Source: Tubulanus polymorphus
Lineage: Eukaryota; Nemertea; Palaeonemertea; Tubulaniformes; Tubulanidae
Assembly: GCF_964204645.1 (NCBI RefSeq)
Contig: NC_134035.1
Span: 7,068,501 to 7,132,500, forward strand
DNA: 64,000 nucleotides
Direction: 5' to 3'
The number at the start of each line of letters is the position of its first letter. Position 1 is the first letter of the stretch. Below are positions 25,301 to 34,652 of this stretch, piece by piece. The notes beneath the pieces are model-generated. The model made no database searches. It saw nothing but the letters and a program-made list of their open reading frames with translations, and was not told where the DNA came from. Position numbers and translations under genes: made by a program.

Positions 25301-28300
25301 AGAGTTATTCCCCAAGTTGCCTACCCTATTCCACGGACAGGAACGTCCAAGAACCATTGAGAATCGTTTGGATTTCGAGTTTCTAGTTTAGTATTAGGTC
25401 TTAATAGAATCAACAGTGTTCTTTAAAGAAATAAAATTAGGTTGAGTTGGAATTGGACACGTCTCTTTCTTGAAATAACAGTTGATATTTTGTAGTACAC
25501 GGTGGATGGAGTAAATGGTCGGAATGGTCCCCGTGTTCTCGAAGCTGTGGTGCAGGAATTACAAGTCGGACGCGCACGTGCACTAATCCTCCTCCGCAAT
25601 ACGGAGGCCGGCAATGTCATGGAAACGGCGAGGACAGAGTTATATGTAAAACCAACCCTTGTCCAAGTAAGTTTTCCAGACGAAAAAGAAATGAAAAAAA
25701 GGATAGTGTTGAAATTATGGAATACATTGTAGAGTAGTATGTTATCTCTAGTATCATAAACTAAGTAATTGACCACGTATTTGATTAGTATTGGTTTAGG
25801 TTGAACGATATTTCCTATTCGCGAGAGTCGTTATCGCGGTGTTCGAGAGAAATTCAATAGTCCTCATTGATGCTAGTGTTGGAAAATGATTAACTTATTT
25901 TCTATATTATAAGTGAATGGTGGTTGGTCGTGTTGGGGCGGTTGGAGTAGCTGCTCATCTTCACGATGTAAGAACGGTACTCGTTCGAGAAGCCGGATTT
26001 GTAACAACCCCCAACCAGCACACGGTGGTCGAGACTGTGCCGGTAATAAAACAGATACGAAACGATGCATCCCGATGTCTTGTGTGGAAAGTTAGTATTA
26101 GTCCTCTTTCAATGATATTTAATTTATAGACGTATTTCGAGTTAATTCTTTTCTAACTCCGAATTTAACAGGTGAGGCAGAGGCTCATTATACGGGTGGA
26201 TTCGTTGTTGAGAATCACAGCGGGGTTAACATTAGTGAGGCAAGGTTAATCATCGACGGAATGAATTACACGAGATCAAATTGCCTGTCGTCGTGCTTCA
26301 ATGCGGAACATTTCTATTGCACAGCGGTTCAGATTTCTGAAGCATCATGTTGGCTTTACGGCTTGCCGAAATCCACGTCACCAGCGTCACCGTTTCATCT
26401 ACGCATTGATACAAGTATGTAGGCATATTCTTATGGTACAATGCCTAAGATCGAGCATTAATAAGACAACGGTGAATTACTATGGGCTCAGGGGCAAAAT
26501 TAAAAACGGTTTCGAATTAAGTTGTCTTTTAAGATTACATGAGAGCCACAAGAGAGTTCATATCGAATTTATTCTAATTTGTATGTAAGACTTGAGTGGC
26601 CACTGTACAAATCAATGAAGTCACAGGTATTAGATTTCTGAAGTCGATACGTATCTCATTCATTTGAACATGAAAAACACCTGGGAGAGGGTTGAACTTT
26701 CCTATTTTGATAATGCTAGAAAGGGTGACTAAGGGCTATATCCGATTTCATTAGATCTCAAGCCTTGCTTGCACACAGCAAGAGAAACTAAACAAGAAAA
26801 TGATTTTATGTGAACTTATAGCACACAACGCACGAAATAAATACGAAATAGAAACATGTTTGGGGATTGTAACGCACGAAATAAATACGAAATAGAAACA
26901 TGTTTGGGGATTGTTTCGTGTTTCTGTTTGCGTTCCTCCGACATAAAACTACTGTTTATCTAACAAGACTGTTCTGCAAAACCGACATGTTGCTTTGCGA
27001 AGGAAACATTGTTTTGATAGTGGCGAGTGATGTATAAATAACCCACAAACTATAAGCAATGAGGAATCATTTGATGAGTAGTCGATTGATTATTTCAAGC
27101 TAAAACTAACAGTGACTACGGGAAATTTCGATATAATGCAATAGTTGCAATTTCCTCGTCGCTATGGAGCTGAAGTGTATGTTTGCTTTTGTATCTTCTT
27201 TTTTTTCTGCAAAAGCTTGCGAACTTTGAAACGCATGAACATAAAATCAGTTTCTTTTTCGATGTTGTTCGTGTATTCGATGATCAATTCGCTTATAGGA
27301 TATGAAATAAAATCCATGGTTCACCTACCATAGACAATTTACGCTCGTTTCATACTTTGAAAGGTGTCTTCCTAACCTTACACGATTATCAGTACTTCAC
27401 ACAAAAAGAGAAATACAGCGTTTATGATACAACATTCTTGCAATGTCAAGCAGTTTGCCAAAGAAAGGATGGGAATTTTCGCTGCGACGGTTTCCAGATG
27501 AAAAATTCGACTTGTCGGCTGTATGAGATTCTGAAATATCAGCCGTTAAACAGTGCGACACCTGAAACCTTATACCGGAGAAATTGTCACACTCGCTGTT
27601 CAGGTAAAATGCGATGTTATATGTTTGATTTCATTAAATCACTAGCTTTTCTTGTACAGCATATACACTGTACATATTTATATATATTCATTTCATATAC
27701 AGAAGCCTGGGCTACAATCCACGATGTTGTGAGAAATGCAGACACAAATCTGTAAGTAGTGCCATAATAATAAAGAAAACCATAGTATAGATATATACAC
27801 ATAAGAAACATGGGTGTTCTCAGGATTTTTCTTCATTCCGTTAATAGAGCCATTTGAATTGAAACAATGACTGCTTAAATCCAGGGGATAGATCTTGGTA
27901 TACGAAGTGTGCAGCAGACTGCACATTGAATGGAATCAAAATTTCTTACAGTTAACCGAAATGACTGGAGTCACTATTCCCAGTTGCACTAAAATTGATA
28001 CATAAAAACCACAAGTCTATGGATTCGAAACTGAAAAATCAGTTGAGAAAATAAAGTGACCAAGACCCTGTTTAACGTTGACAGTTTTCATTAATGACTT
28101 AGGGATTTGAGCAATCATCAACTGAACAGTATTGATCTTGTTGAGGGAATATTCAGCGGTCTGAAATTCATTACCTTTATGTAAGTATTTCCATTAATAA
28201 GCATTTGTACACTTGAAGCCAGACGACATCCCATTGCTCAAAATCCCAATACATACCATTTACTTTACTTAGGTCTCTGAAAGAAAATCGGTTGGATTAC

Positions 28301-30309
28301 TTGCCAGATGGAATCTTTGAAGGATTGACAAATGTCAATGTTCTGTATGTACCAACTTTGAAATATATAACATGCTAACATCCCAACATCCCTCGAACGC
28401 TATATTTGCCCGTGTCATTGATCTATTTGGGGGCCGGTTTTGGGTTTCTCCTTTCAGTTCATTTTTGCACCTCAAAACCATAGAAACAATACCCAGCGAA
28501 CTCGCATACAGAGATATTCTCTAACTGTGTCATGGTAGCAATTATATACCTCGCATTTCCCCTTTTTTCAGTGACCTTTCAAACAATAAACTTTCAAACC
28601 TTCACAGAAACGACTTTGCGAAGAACAAATATTTGACTCATGTGTAAGAACGTGAAAGAAATCTGGATTTTACCCCTCAAAAGCTTGAAACTGAGTCTAA
28701 CACAACTATATGTTTATATTCTAGAAATTTACTGAACAATGGAGTTCTGGCGTTAGATCATCTGATATTGGTAAATGGTCCATCGATGTTACAAATAGAC
28801 AGGTGATGAATTAGATTATGAGCATTTCAGTTTTCATAAATGCACAATTTAGCAACAAAACTTACGAACAGATTATTATAATTTATTATAATGTTTTTAT
28901 GAAAAGTCAAAATTGGCTTAAAATAGTTCTTATATCTCGTCGATTTACTCTCGTATACATACATGCACCGATTTGCATACGGAGCAAACATATCAACGCA
29001 TGAAATTGTGGCGCGTTATGACGATATAAACGGTGTTTTGTGAACGAAATTAACCGTCAAACTAGATATCCTTGGGGTCAAAGATTTTGCTGACAATTTT
29101 TGGATACTTTAAATCTGAGATATCCTCCCCACTAAGCAGATTTCTCATTTCCTGAAAATATTTTTCCGCTTGACCAGATTGTAAAGTATAGCCACTTTGA
29201 TTTGGCATATTTTCGCTTTAACTTTATTCTCTGTATGTTTTAGTAAACACCAACTCTTATACAAATTTGATGGTGAAGAACATTTTCTTGATCGTTGTAA
29301 TGACATGGATTGTTATTCTGGTTGCGGAGAGGCTAAATATATCGAGACTCATCAGCAAGGTGCAGTTCTTACCGTAAAGAAGATTAAATTTGACTTGATC
29401 GATTTGAATAAATATCTGACGAATAGCGAAATAACCGATGTTCGTGTCTACGCCCAAACAGTGGTAATGTACAATACCGTGGCGATTCAGTTTAATTTGA
29501 GCATCATAACACGGCAATTCTGGATGTCGAAAAACTCAGCATTTAGATTCAACCACCAAACAGTGGAAAACAAACATTTACGCGGCTGTCGGGTGAACTT
29601 TATCCGGGCCAGTTGTCAAACAAGACAATTTGTGGCCATGCATTACGTGGAGGGCTCATCTAGTATCAAAGTGTTCACCTCTGAGATATACTCTCCAGCG
29701 CGATGCGTAGACTATCAGATCCCCATACGATTTCCACCGCTGGATACCGACCAGCTGAAGTTGGCCATATACTGTGCTAAACGTCTTGCCGGCGATACTC
29801 AGGTTAGACGATATTCAAGTCGGAAAAGTTCTTCGCTTCAGTGGTACATATTGGATTATGTTGCATCGGTCACTAGCCATCAGGTAGGCGATAATGCTCG
29901 AAAACACAAAGCTGGTCGCATAATATTCTATTTTGACGTTCAGTTTCGATGGATCGAAGCTTTCCATTCCCATATCTTATGTAGGATTATTGGTTAATTA
30001 AAAAAGTGGGCCCCCAGGAAAAGTTTCTTGTCAATGTTTCTCTTTTCAATTAAGGTTTTTCAGTACATGAATAATGATGATAACCACCATCTGGTAGCCA
30101 TTTCACAACAAGCGAAGAAACTACGCACCGATTGGGTGATTACCCGAGACAGCCATGTCCACCTGGTTCCACATATGTCGTCCGCTGCACATCGACTACG
30201 TATCAAAGCCATGCTTGGTATTCTCAACACTTACGATCGAGAAGTTAGTAGAGTACTAATCAATTACAAAGTTTTAGATCGACATTCTGGATTCGGTTCT
30301 GCCGTTTGA
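20178..30309 (+). CDS. Mosaic extracellular protein: CTLD-SUEL-CTLD-discoidin-TSP1x2-PANx2-LRRx4-unknown C-terminus (5' partial)
   Basis: Nineteen exons join with every intron phase matching: 20178-20420, 22133-22315, 22731-23051, 23225-23423, 23491-23705, 24291-24482, 24777-24883, 25095-25233, 25496-25666, 25914-26090, 26172-26414, 27364-27603, 27703-27751, 28103-28180, 28273-28344, 28572-28643, 28725-28802, 29244-29883 and 30064-30309. The joined frame is about 1,220 residues, ends at TGA 30307-30309 and starts inside the gene; no signal peptide was found. The modules are glycan-binding, membrane- or matrix-binding and protein-binding folds, so the product is probably secreted or matrix-associated; I see no transmembrane segment in these exons. 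The lectin, TSP1 and PAN exons are largely phase 1-1, the usual shuffled class, so frame continuity alone does not prove a single gene. Alternatives are two adjacent genes or several isoforms. Module details follow in separate entries. Confidence 0.75.
22498..22590. mobile_element. Palindromic MITE (CCAGTTCCACAG family), copy 2
   Basis: Lies in the intron between module 1 and module 2. It begins GGACCCAGTTCCACAG and ends CTGTGGAACTGAGCCC, with inner GAGTTAACTC and AACTCACAACTG. Same family as 13916-14028 and 30373-30488. Confidence 0.65.
22731..23051 (+). other. Module 2: SUEL/galactose-binding-lectin-like domain
   Basis: One exon of 107 codons, phase 1 at both ends. The cysteine pattern resembles the SUEL (rhamnose/galactose-binding) lectin fold: an early LSCDG, a central SACNGYSRC, then SWSSCASGNPMMSYVVYTC, close to the family end where a Cys, a Tyr-Leu-x-Val-x-Tyr strand and a final Cys occur. 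The acceptor was chosen as ...TTGGTAG/AT because it restores the phase. The domain call is fairly good; sugar specificity is not readable. Confidence 0.65.
23225..23705 (+). other. Module 3: second, degenerate C-type lectin domain
   Basis: Two exons, 23225-23423 and 23491-23705. An opening ECPDKE and MCYGS lead to a central HLLSLFSPEE, and the C-terminal half has DGCLYIR, SWFISDCNRADASFICK, the standard last two-cysteine segment of a CTLD. The WLG-type core strand is poorly conserved (DRLGAKYD), suggesting a structural or divergent lectin domain. Reading past the donor at 23706 continues open into AT-rich sequence that is intron, not protein. Confidence 0.75.
23720..24135 (+). mobile_element. 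Possible LINE 3' remnant in an intron
   Basis: Between the second lectin module and the discoidin module, the sequence stays open after the donor and is followed by TG/GT-rich sequence and an AATAAATTTAATTCAACTC-type end like those of non-LTR elements. No reverse-transcriptase motif is left, so this is a weak call based on the 3' end style only. Confidence 0.25.
24291..25233 (+). other. Module 4: discoidin / F5-8 type C domain
   Basis: Three exons, 24291-24482, 24777-24883 and 25095-25233, about 145 residues, full length for the family. It opens with CVKPLGIEHG and ISASS, continues with PFIQIDH, then VTSYAIIVSEDKIHW, and ends with RYIRIYPITYIG and LRLEILGC; the terminal cysteines are the usual disulfide pair. 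Such domains bind carbohydrate, collagen or phospholipid head groups. The acceptor ATCTTCTGATTCAG/AT gives the right phase. Confidence 0.9.
24546..24656. mobile_element. Palindromic MITE (GGCCCGGTTTTATAGACTGG family)
   Basis: A near-perfect palindrome of about 110 bp in a discoidin-domain intron. It starts GGCCCGGTTTTATAGACTGG and ends CCAGTCTATAAAACCGGGCC, with inner ACCCGGGG / CCCCCGGGT. A diverged half-copy may occur at 13206. Confidence 0.75.
25496..26090 (+). other. Modules 5-6: two thrombospondin type 1 repeats
   Basis: One TSP1 repeat per exon: 25496-25666 and 25914-26090, both phase 1-1. Repeat 1 reads HGGWSKWSEWSPCSRSCGAG, then TRTRTC, GGRQCHG and NPCP. Repeat 2 reads NGGWSCWGGWSSC, then RSRIC, GGRDC and MSCVE. 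The tryptophan ladder and six cysteines are present in both; repeat 2 has CSSSRCKNG in place of the usual CSxSCGxG. Such repeats bind matrix proteins or glycosaminoglycans. Confidence 0.92.
26172..27603 (+). other. Modules 7-8: two PAN/apple-like domains
   Basis: One domain per exon, 26172-26414 and 27364-27603, both phase 1-1 and about 80 residues. The first has NCLSSCFNAEHFYCTAVQI and SCWLYG; the second has QCQAVCQRKDG, FRCDGFQ and STCRLYEI, ending NCHTRC. The pattern Cys-x3-Cys, Cys-x-x-hydrophobic, then Cys-x-Leu-Tyr is that of PAN domains, which mediate protein or sugar binding. The 949-bp intron between them carries a perfect 44-bp tandem duplication. Confidence 0.75.
26827..26914. repeat. 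Perfect 44-bp tandem duplication
   Basis: Two identical 44-bp units, 26827-26870 and 26871-26914, each AACGCACGAAATAAATACG.. to ..GGGGATTGT, in the intron between the two PAN exons. Identity is complete, so the event is recent or an assembly artefact. Confidence 0.9.
27703..28802 (+). other. Module 9: leucine-rich repeats, one repeat per exon
   Basis: After a 49-nt linker exon (27703-27751), four small exons follow: 28103-28180, 28273-28344, 28572-28643 and 28725-28802, of 78, 72, 72 and 78 nt. All introns are phase 2. Each encodes one LRR: DLSNHQLNSID..EGIFSGL, SLKENRLDYLPDGIFEGL, DLSNNKLSNLHRNDF and a diverged last repeat NLLNNG..LDHLILVNG. The phase-2, 24-codon exon arrangement is the one known from LGR-type receptor ectodomains, but no seven-transmembrane exon follows. 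Confidence 0.8.
29244..30309 (+). other. Module 10: C-terminal region of unknown fold
   Basis: Two exons, 29244-29883 and 30064-30309, together about 295 residues. The first starts with KHQLLYKF in phase with the last LRR exon and has cysteines in RCNDMDCYSGCGEA, GCRVNF, ASCQT, ARCVD and IYCAKR. Alternating hydrophobic residues suggest a beta-rich fold. The last exon is basic and His-rich (WVITRDSHVHLVPHM) and ends GFGSAV before TGA. I do not recognise a family and see no transmembrane helix. The donor used is CATCAG/GTAGGC at 29884; CAG/GTTAGA at about 29803 is an alternative in the same phase. Confidence 0.6.
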
Positions 30310-30372
30310 AATATTGGCCCAAATTATGTATGCTAAGCTTTGATTTATCTCGAGAAGAGTGACAAGCCCCAG

Positions 30373-30488
30373 GCTCCAGTTCCACAGTTCAAAATTACGA
30401 TTTGGCTATGAGTTAACTCATTAATTCTGAATGAACAAACCTAAACTCAGAGTTAACTCTAATCCACAACATGGTGAAATTGGGCCAT
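30373..30488. mobile_element. Palindromic MITE (CCAGTTCCACAG family), copy 3
   Basis: Just downstream of the mosaic gene stop codon. It begins GGCTCCAGTTCCACAG, has inner GAGTTAACTC in both arms and ends CCACAACATGGTGAAATTGG; the right arm is more diverged than in the other copies. Confidence 0.6.
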
Positions 30489-31102
30489 GAGTAGTAGGGC
30501 CGACTGGCGGGGGTTGGGGGGTTAAAAGCTGCTTAGTACAGAGAAACACCTTCCTAGAATACAGACGTGATTTATTGAAATTTTGGAAATAACGATACTT
30601 TTAATTGGGCTGGAATCCTTCATATCAAAAAACTAAACGCAGACGACAAATTTAACTTTCAATCGTAGCTATTTTCAAAGTTAGACACCTATTTGCAAAT
30701 TTGGCGAAAACTGCTTTTCGGGTTAGGGTAACATCTAGCTACACTTGTTTCTATTCTCTGTATCTTTGGGTACTCTATGGTCTTAATAGGGGCTTCTCAA
30801 ATATGGCTGCTCCTTCTGCATTGATAGGAGAATGGGAGGTGTCAGGGCAACCGTAAAACTGAAAGGCAATTTTCGTAGAAATTTCACATGAAAAACAGAG
30901 GGTTGCTTAGATGAGAGATGTCCATTTAATCCCGCGTGCCAAGCTCTACCACAAATGCCTAACGATTGGTCTTCGAAGGCTGAATATTCGATTACAGGAC
31001 GTAACCTCGTCCGAAAAAATAATGTAAAATCCGAAAAGATACATTTTTTGATTCTGTTTTGATGATTTTTTTTCGTGAAAAATCATCTTCTTTGCGGCTG
31101 TT

Positions 31103-31850
31103 TTGAAGCGAAGGCGTCCCTCAAAAAGGTGTAAAATCAAATTTTTTGGCACTTAAACAGGGGCGTCTCTAAAAAAAGTGTAAGCTGTTTTGGCACTTAA
31201 ACGAGGGGCGTCCCTCAAAAAAGTGGGAAATCACGGTTTTGGCACTAAAACGAGGACCGTCCCTCAAAAAGTGGGAAATTACGGCTTTGGCACTAAAACG
31301 AGGAGCGTCCCTCAAAAAGTGGGAAACTACAGCTTTGGCACTAAAACGAGGGGCGTCCCTCAAAAAAGTGGGAAATCGCGGTTTTAACACTAAAACGAGG
31401 AGCGTCCCTCAAAAAGTGGGAAATTACGGTTTTGGCACTAAAACGAGGGGCGTCCCTCAAAAAAGTGGGAAATCGCGGTTTTAACACTAAAACGAGGAGC
31501 GTTCCTCAAAAAGTGGGAAATTACGGTTTTGGCACTAAAACGAGGGGCGTCCCTCAAAAAAGTGGGAAATCACGGTTTTGGCACTAAAACGAGGGGCGTC
31601 CCTCAAAAAAGTGGGAAATCACGGTTTTAACACTAAAACGAGGAACGTCCCTCAAAAAGTGGGAAATTACGGCTTTGGCACTAAAACGAGGAGCGTCCCT
31701 CAAAAAGTGGGAAACTACAGCTTTGGCACTAAAACGAGGGGCGTCCCTCAAAAAAGTGGGAAATCACGGTTTTGGCACTAAAACGAGGAACGTCCCTCAA
31801 AAAGTGGGAAATCACGGTTTTGGCACTAAAACGAGGGGCGTCCCTCAAAA
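31103..31850. repeat. 48-49 bp tandem satellite, about 14 units
   Basis: The unit is GGCACTAAAACGAGGGGCGT followed by CCCTCAAAAAAGTGGGAAAT and a short CGGTTTT end. Regular units run from about 31187 to 31850; degenerate units precede them from about 31103. Variants alternate (AGGAGCG / AGGGGCG, TCACGG / TTACGG, TTTGGCAC / TTTAACAC), suggesting a higher-order arrangement. The array stops at the gap, so its true length is unknown. Because most units are 48 bp, several frames stay open and give a repeating 16-residue pattern; I see no evidence that this is translated. Confidence 0.92.
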
Positions 31851-31950
31851 NNNNNNNNNNNNNNNNNNNNNNNNNNNNNNNNNNNNNNNNNNNNNNNNNN
31901 NNNNNNNNNNNNNNNNNNNNNNNNNNNNNNNNNNNNNNNNNNNNNNNNNN
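31851..31950. other. Assembly gap (100 N)
   Basis: Exactly 100 unknown bases, a conventional placeholder length. It lies between the satellite and the Harbinger element; the missing end of the transposase gene and the left end of the element are probably in or beyond it. Confidence 1.
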
Positions 31951-32093
31951 ATTAGAATGGGCTTATTTAGATTTTCAAGATTTGACTTATTAAAAATATT
32001 TTCTTATGAGGCCTATATAATGAAAGGTAAAATGAAAGGTTGATTTGAAAAAATAACATCGTACAATCGAAACAAATATAAAGCATAACTCAC

Positions 32094-32637
32094 CTGCGCT
32101 GTCATTGATAGCTTGTACATTGATTTACGGGTAGCGTTTTCTGTTTATATAAACAGGTTCATCTATGGCAGGACGCTGAATTCGAATATGGGTCCCGTCA
32201 ACAGCCCCAATGACACCAGGAAACCCAGCAATTTCATGGAATTTCTCTTTGTTTACTGCTATTTCTTCAGCGGTAGTAGGCCATCGTATAAATGCATTTC
32301 TCCGTTGGCAGAGGGCATCTGTCACATCAGTTATTGAACGGGAAACTGTGGCTTTGGACACGCCAAAGGAATCCCCGATCTCGTTCATGAAAGCTCCAGT
32401 GGCATAATACCTAAGGGCTATCAATAGTTGAACTTTTGAATCAATTGCGTGTGATCGCCTTGTTTGCCTTTCCAAATCGTTTTTGACTATATCGTGGATA
32501 AAATCGATTCCCCTTCTCCCGAATCTATAACGCTGTCTCAGTTCCTCATCGTAAAGTGAATTAATGAATTCGAATCTGTGTCTGAATTGCCTTTGTTGAC
32601 CAACAAATAAACGTTCATAAATAATCGCAGCAGCCAT
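32094..32637 (-). pseudogene. Harbinger transposase (HARBI1-like, DDE_Tnp_4), broken and partial
   Basis: The minus-strand frame starts at ATG 32637-32635 and runs 170 codons. It matches the N-terminal half of HARBI1-type transposases: RRFRFGR-like RYRFGRRGIDFI, LIALRYYATGAF, GDSFGVSKATVSRSI, and GFPGVIGAVDGTHIRI, the segment bearing the first catalytic Asp, then PVYINRK. A TAA stop at about 32125-32127 interrupts the frame where the family continues; the next codons read INVQAIND, which fits the family, and a GT donor follows at 32093. The C-terminal half with the remaining DDE residues is absent (gap or lost). The copy is not intact. Confidence 0.85.
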
Positions 32638-32733
32638 CTTGATAAACCTTCCTAGATACTAATCATGATTAAATGGTTTAATTACACTCTAGAGGAATTA
32701 AATTTTGTAATTAACTTAATTATAATTAAAGAT

Positions 32734-34496
32734 AATAAACCATTTTACAGTTGCTAGCCGCCATTTTGTTAGGGTACTTTTGTCCTGTATTGTTGGGTCA
32801 TTTTTTCTCTTTTTTAAAAACTATCCGTGATGTGTGTTGTATCATATTTCATCTGTCCATGGATGGATTTTGACAGTTTCAGCAACATTCAAACCGCATA
32901 AATCTCTAGTTTTCAGTTATGTAAAAATCATTTTTTAAATTTGCAACAATGCGACATGAGAGCGATATAAAAATTGGCGGTCAGTTTTTTCCGTGCGCAT
33001 AGAAATCCAGGGTACTGAACTTTGAAGTTCGTTATTTTCAGAAATAATTTTCTAAAAAATCCAAGCATTTCAAGAACTGTGCGCATAAATGCCCTCTTTC
33101 GGGTGAACTTTGAAATGTTAAGATATCTTGCCTAGTTTATTTCCTATGGCTCTTTACCTGCAGCGCGTGTATTGTCATTCCGAGATTCGGCGCTGTTTTC
33201 TTTGCGTGTATTTCAGTATATGGGTGTTATTTTTCATTTTTACTACACTTGTTTCTACGGAAAATGGTTTTAATTGTTGGTACGAGTATCAGGTTTCAAT
33301 ATTACGTCATTTATGCAATAATAGATCGAAGACATTTGAGATGTTGGAGTTTAAGGGATTTTTTTGACCAGTTTTAGCAGTGAGACTGAGCGGCATTTTG
33401 ATCACGTATTCGAAGTTGCGCGCGGGAAGAGAATATATGGGCCTATATTGAGATGGAAGAAGAAAAGAAATATAACACTCAAAATCGAGTATGATGACCA
33501 TTTAAATCAGTAGTCTATCAATCAATTTATATAAAAATCTACTGAAATTAGATGGATGGAGAAGTGGTCAAAAAGCTGGACAAATGGGGTGGGGCAAATA
33601 TTCAGCTACTTTCTATGAATACTTTCTATTAAGTACACACAAGATTGATTAGCTCGGGAAGAAAATATAGGAAAACATTTTCTTGCTTTGGTGGTGAAAT
33701 ATCAAGTATCAAGTTCGAATGTCAGACACAGGTGATTAAAAGTAAAACGTGACATCTACCATCACAAAAACGCAAGAAGTGTGTGGATTGCATTTACAAC
33801 AAAAGAGTGATATTTTGGGTTTTCTTGGGTGCATGTACGTATGCCTCTGCCTGCTGTAAAAGCAGCTACCAATACAGCCATTACGAACTAGCGCCGGAGA
33901 ACGGAATACAGTATTAATGCCGTAATATTTAAACCTGATACTCGTACCAACAATTAAAACCATTTTCCGTAGAGACAAGTGTAGTAAAAATGAAAAAAAT
34001 AACACCCATATACTGAAATACACGCAAAGAAAACAGCGCCGAATCTCGGAATGACAATACATGCGCTGCAGGTAAAGAGCCATAGGAAAAAAACTAGGCA
34101 AGATATCTTAACATTTCAAAGTTCACCCGAAAGAGGGCATTTATGCGCACAGTTCTTGAAATGCTTGGATTTTTTAGAAAATTATTTCTGAAAATAACGA
34201 ACTTCAAAGTTCAGTACCCTTGATTTCTATGCGCACGGAAAAAACTGACCGCCAATTTTTATATCGCTCTCAAGTCGCATTGTTGCAAATTTGAAAAATG
34301 ATTCTTACATAACTGAAAACTAGAGATTTATGCGGTTTGAATGTTGCTGAAACTGTCAAAATCCATCCATGGACAGATGAAATATGATACAACACACATC
34401 ACGGATAGTTTTTAAAAAGAGAAAAAAAACGACCCAACAATACAGGACAAAAGTACCCTAACAAAATGGCGGCTAGCAACTGTAAAATGGTTTATT
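32734..34496. mobile_element. Very long inverted repeat (two ~585-bp arms) next to the Harbinger transposase
   Basis: The left arm, 32734-33315, starts AATAAACCATTTTACAGTTG. The right arm, 33911-34496, is its reverse complement with scattered differences and ends ..ACTGTAAAATGGTTTATT. Shared internal words include GGCTAGC, CATCTGTCCATGGATGGA, GTGCGCATAAATGCCCTCTT and GGTACGAGTATCAGGTTT. The spacer is about 595 bp and has no recognised gene. Beyond the right arm, AATCATGATTA-rich sequence runs to CTTTGTGAAACCGGCCCC at 34581-34598, which looks like the element terminus. The arms may be sub-terminal repeats of the Harbinger element or a foldback element nested in it. Confidence 0.8.
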
Positions 34497-34652
34497 ACGT
34501 TTTGTGAAACACCTAACTTAATTCAATCATGATAATTTAATCATGATTAGTGATTTAATCATAATTAAGAGTTAATTACGCTTTGTGAAACCGGCCCCTG
34601 AATGCTATCTTGAACTGATTGATGTTCTACTTATATCTACTTCTTAATCCAG

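Noticed and set aside
31187-31850. Regular repeats that might suggest a CRISPR array
   Set aside because: Units are directly adjacent with no unique spacers, and the genome is clearly eukaryotic; this is a satellite.
31169-32043. Several overlapping open frames encoding 16-residue repeats (TKTRSVPQKVGNYGFG type)
   Set aside because: They are a by-product of the 48-bp satellite period, occur on both strands and in several frames, and run into the N gap.
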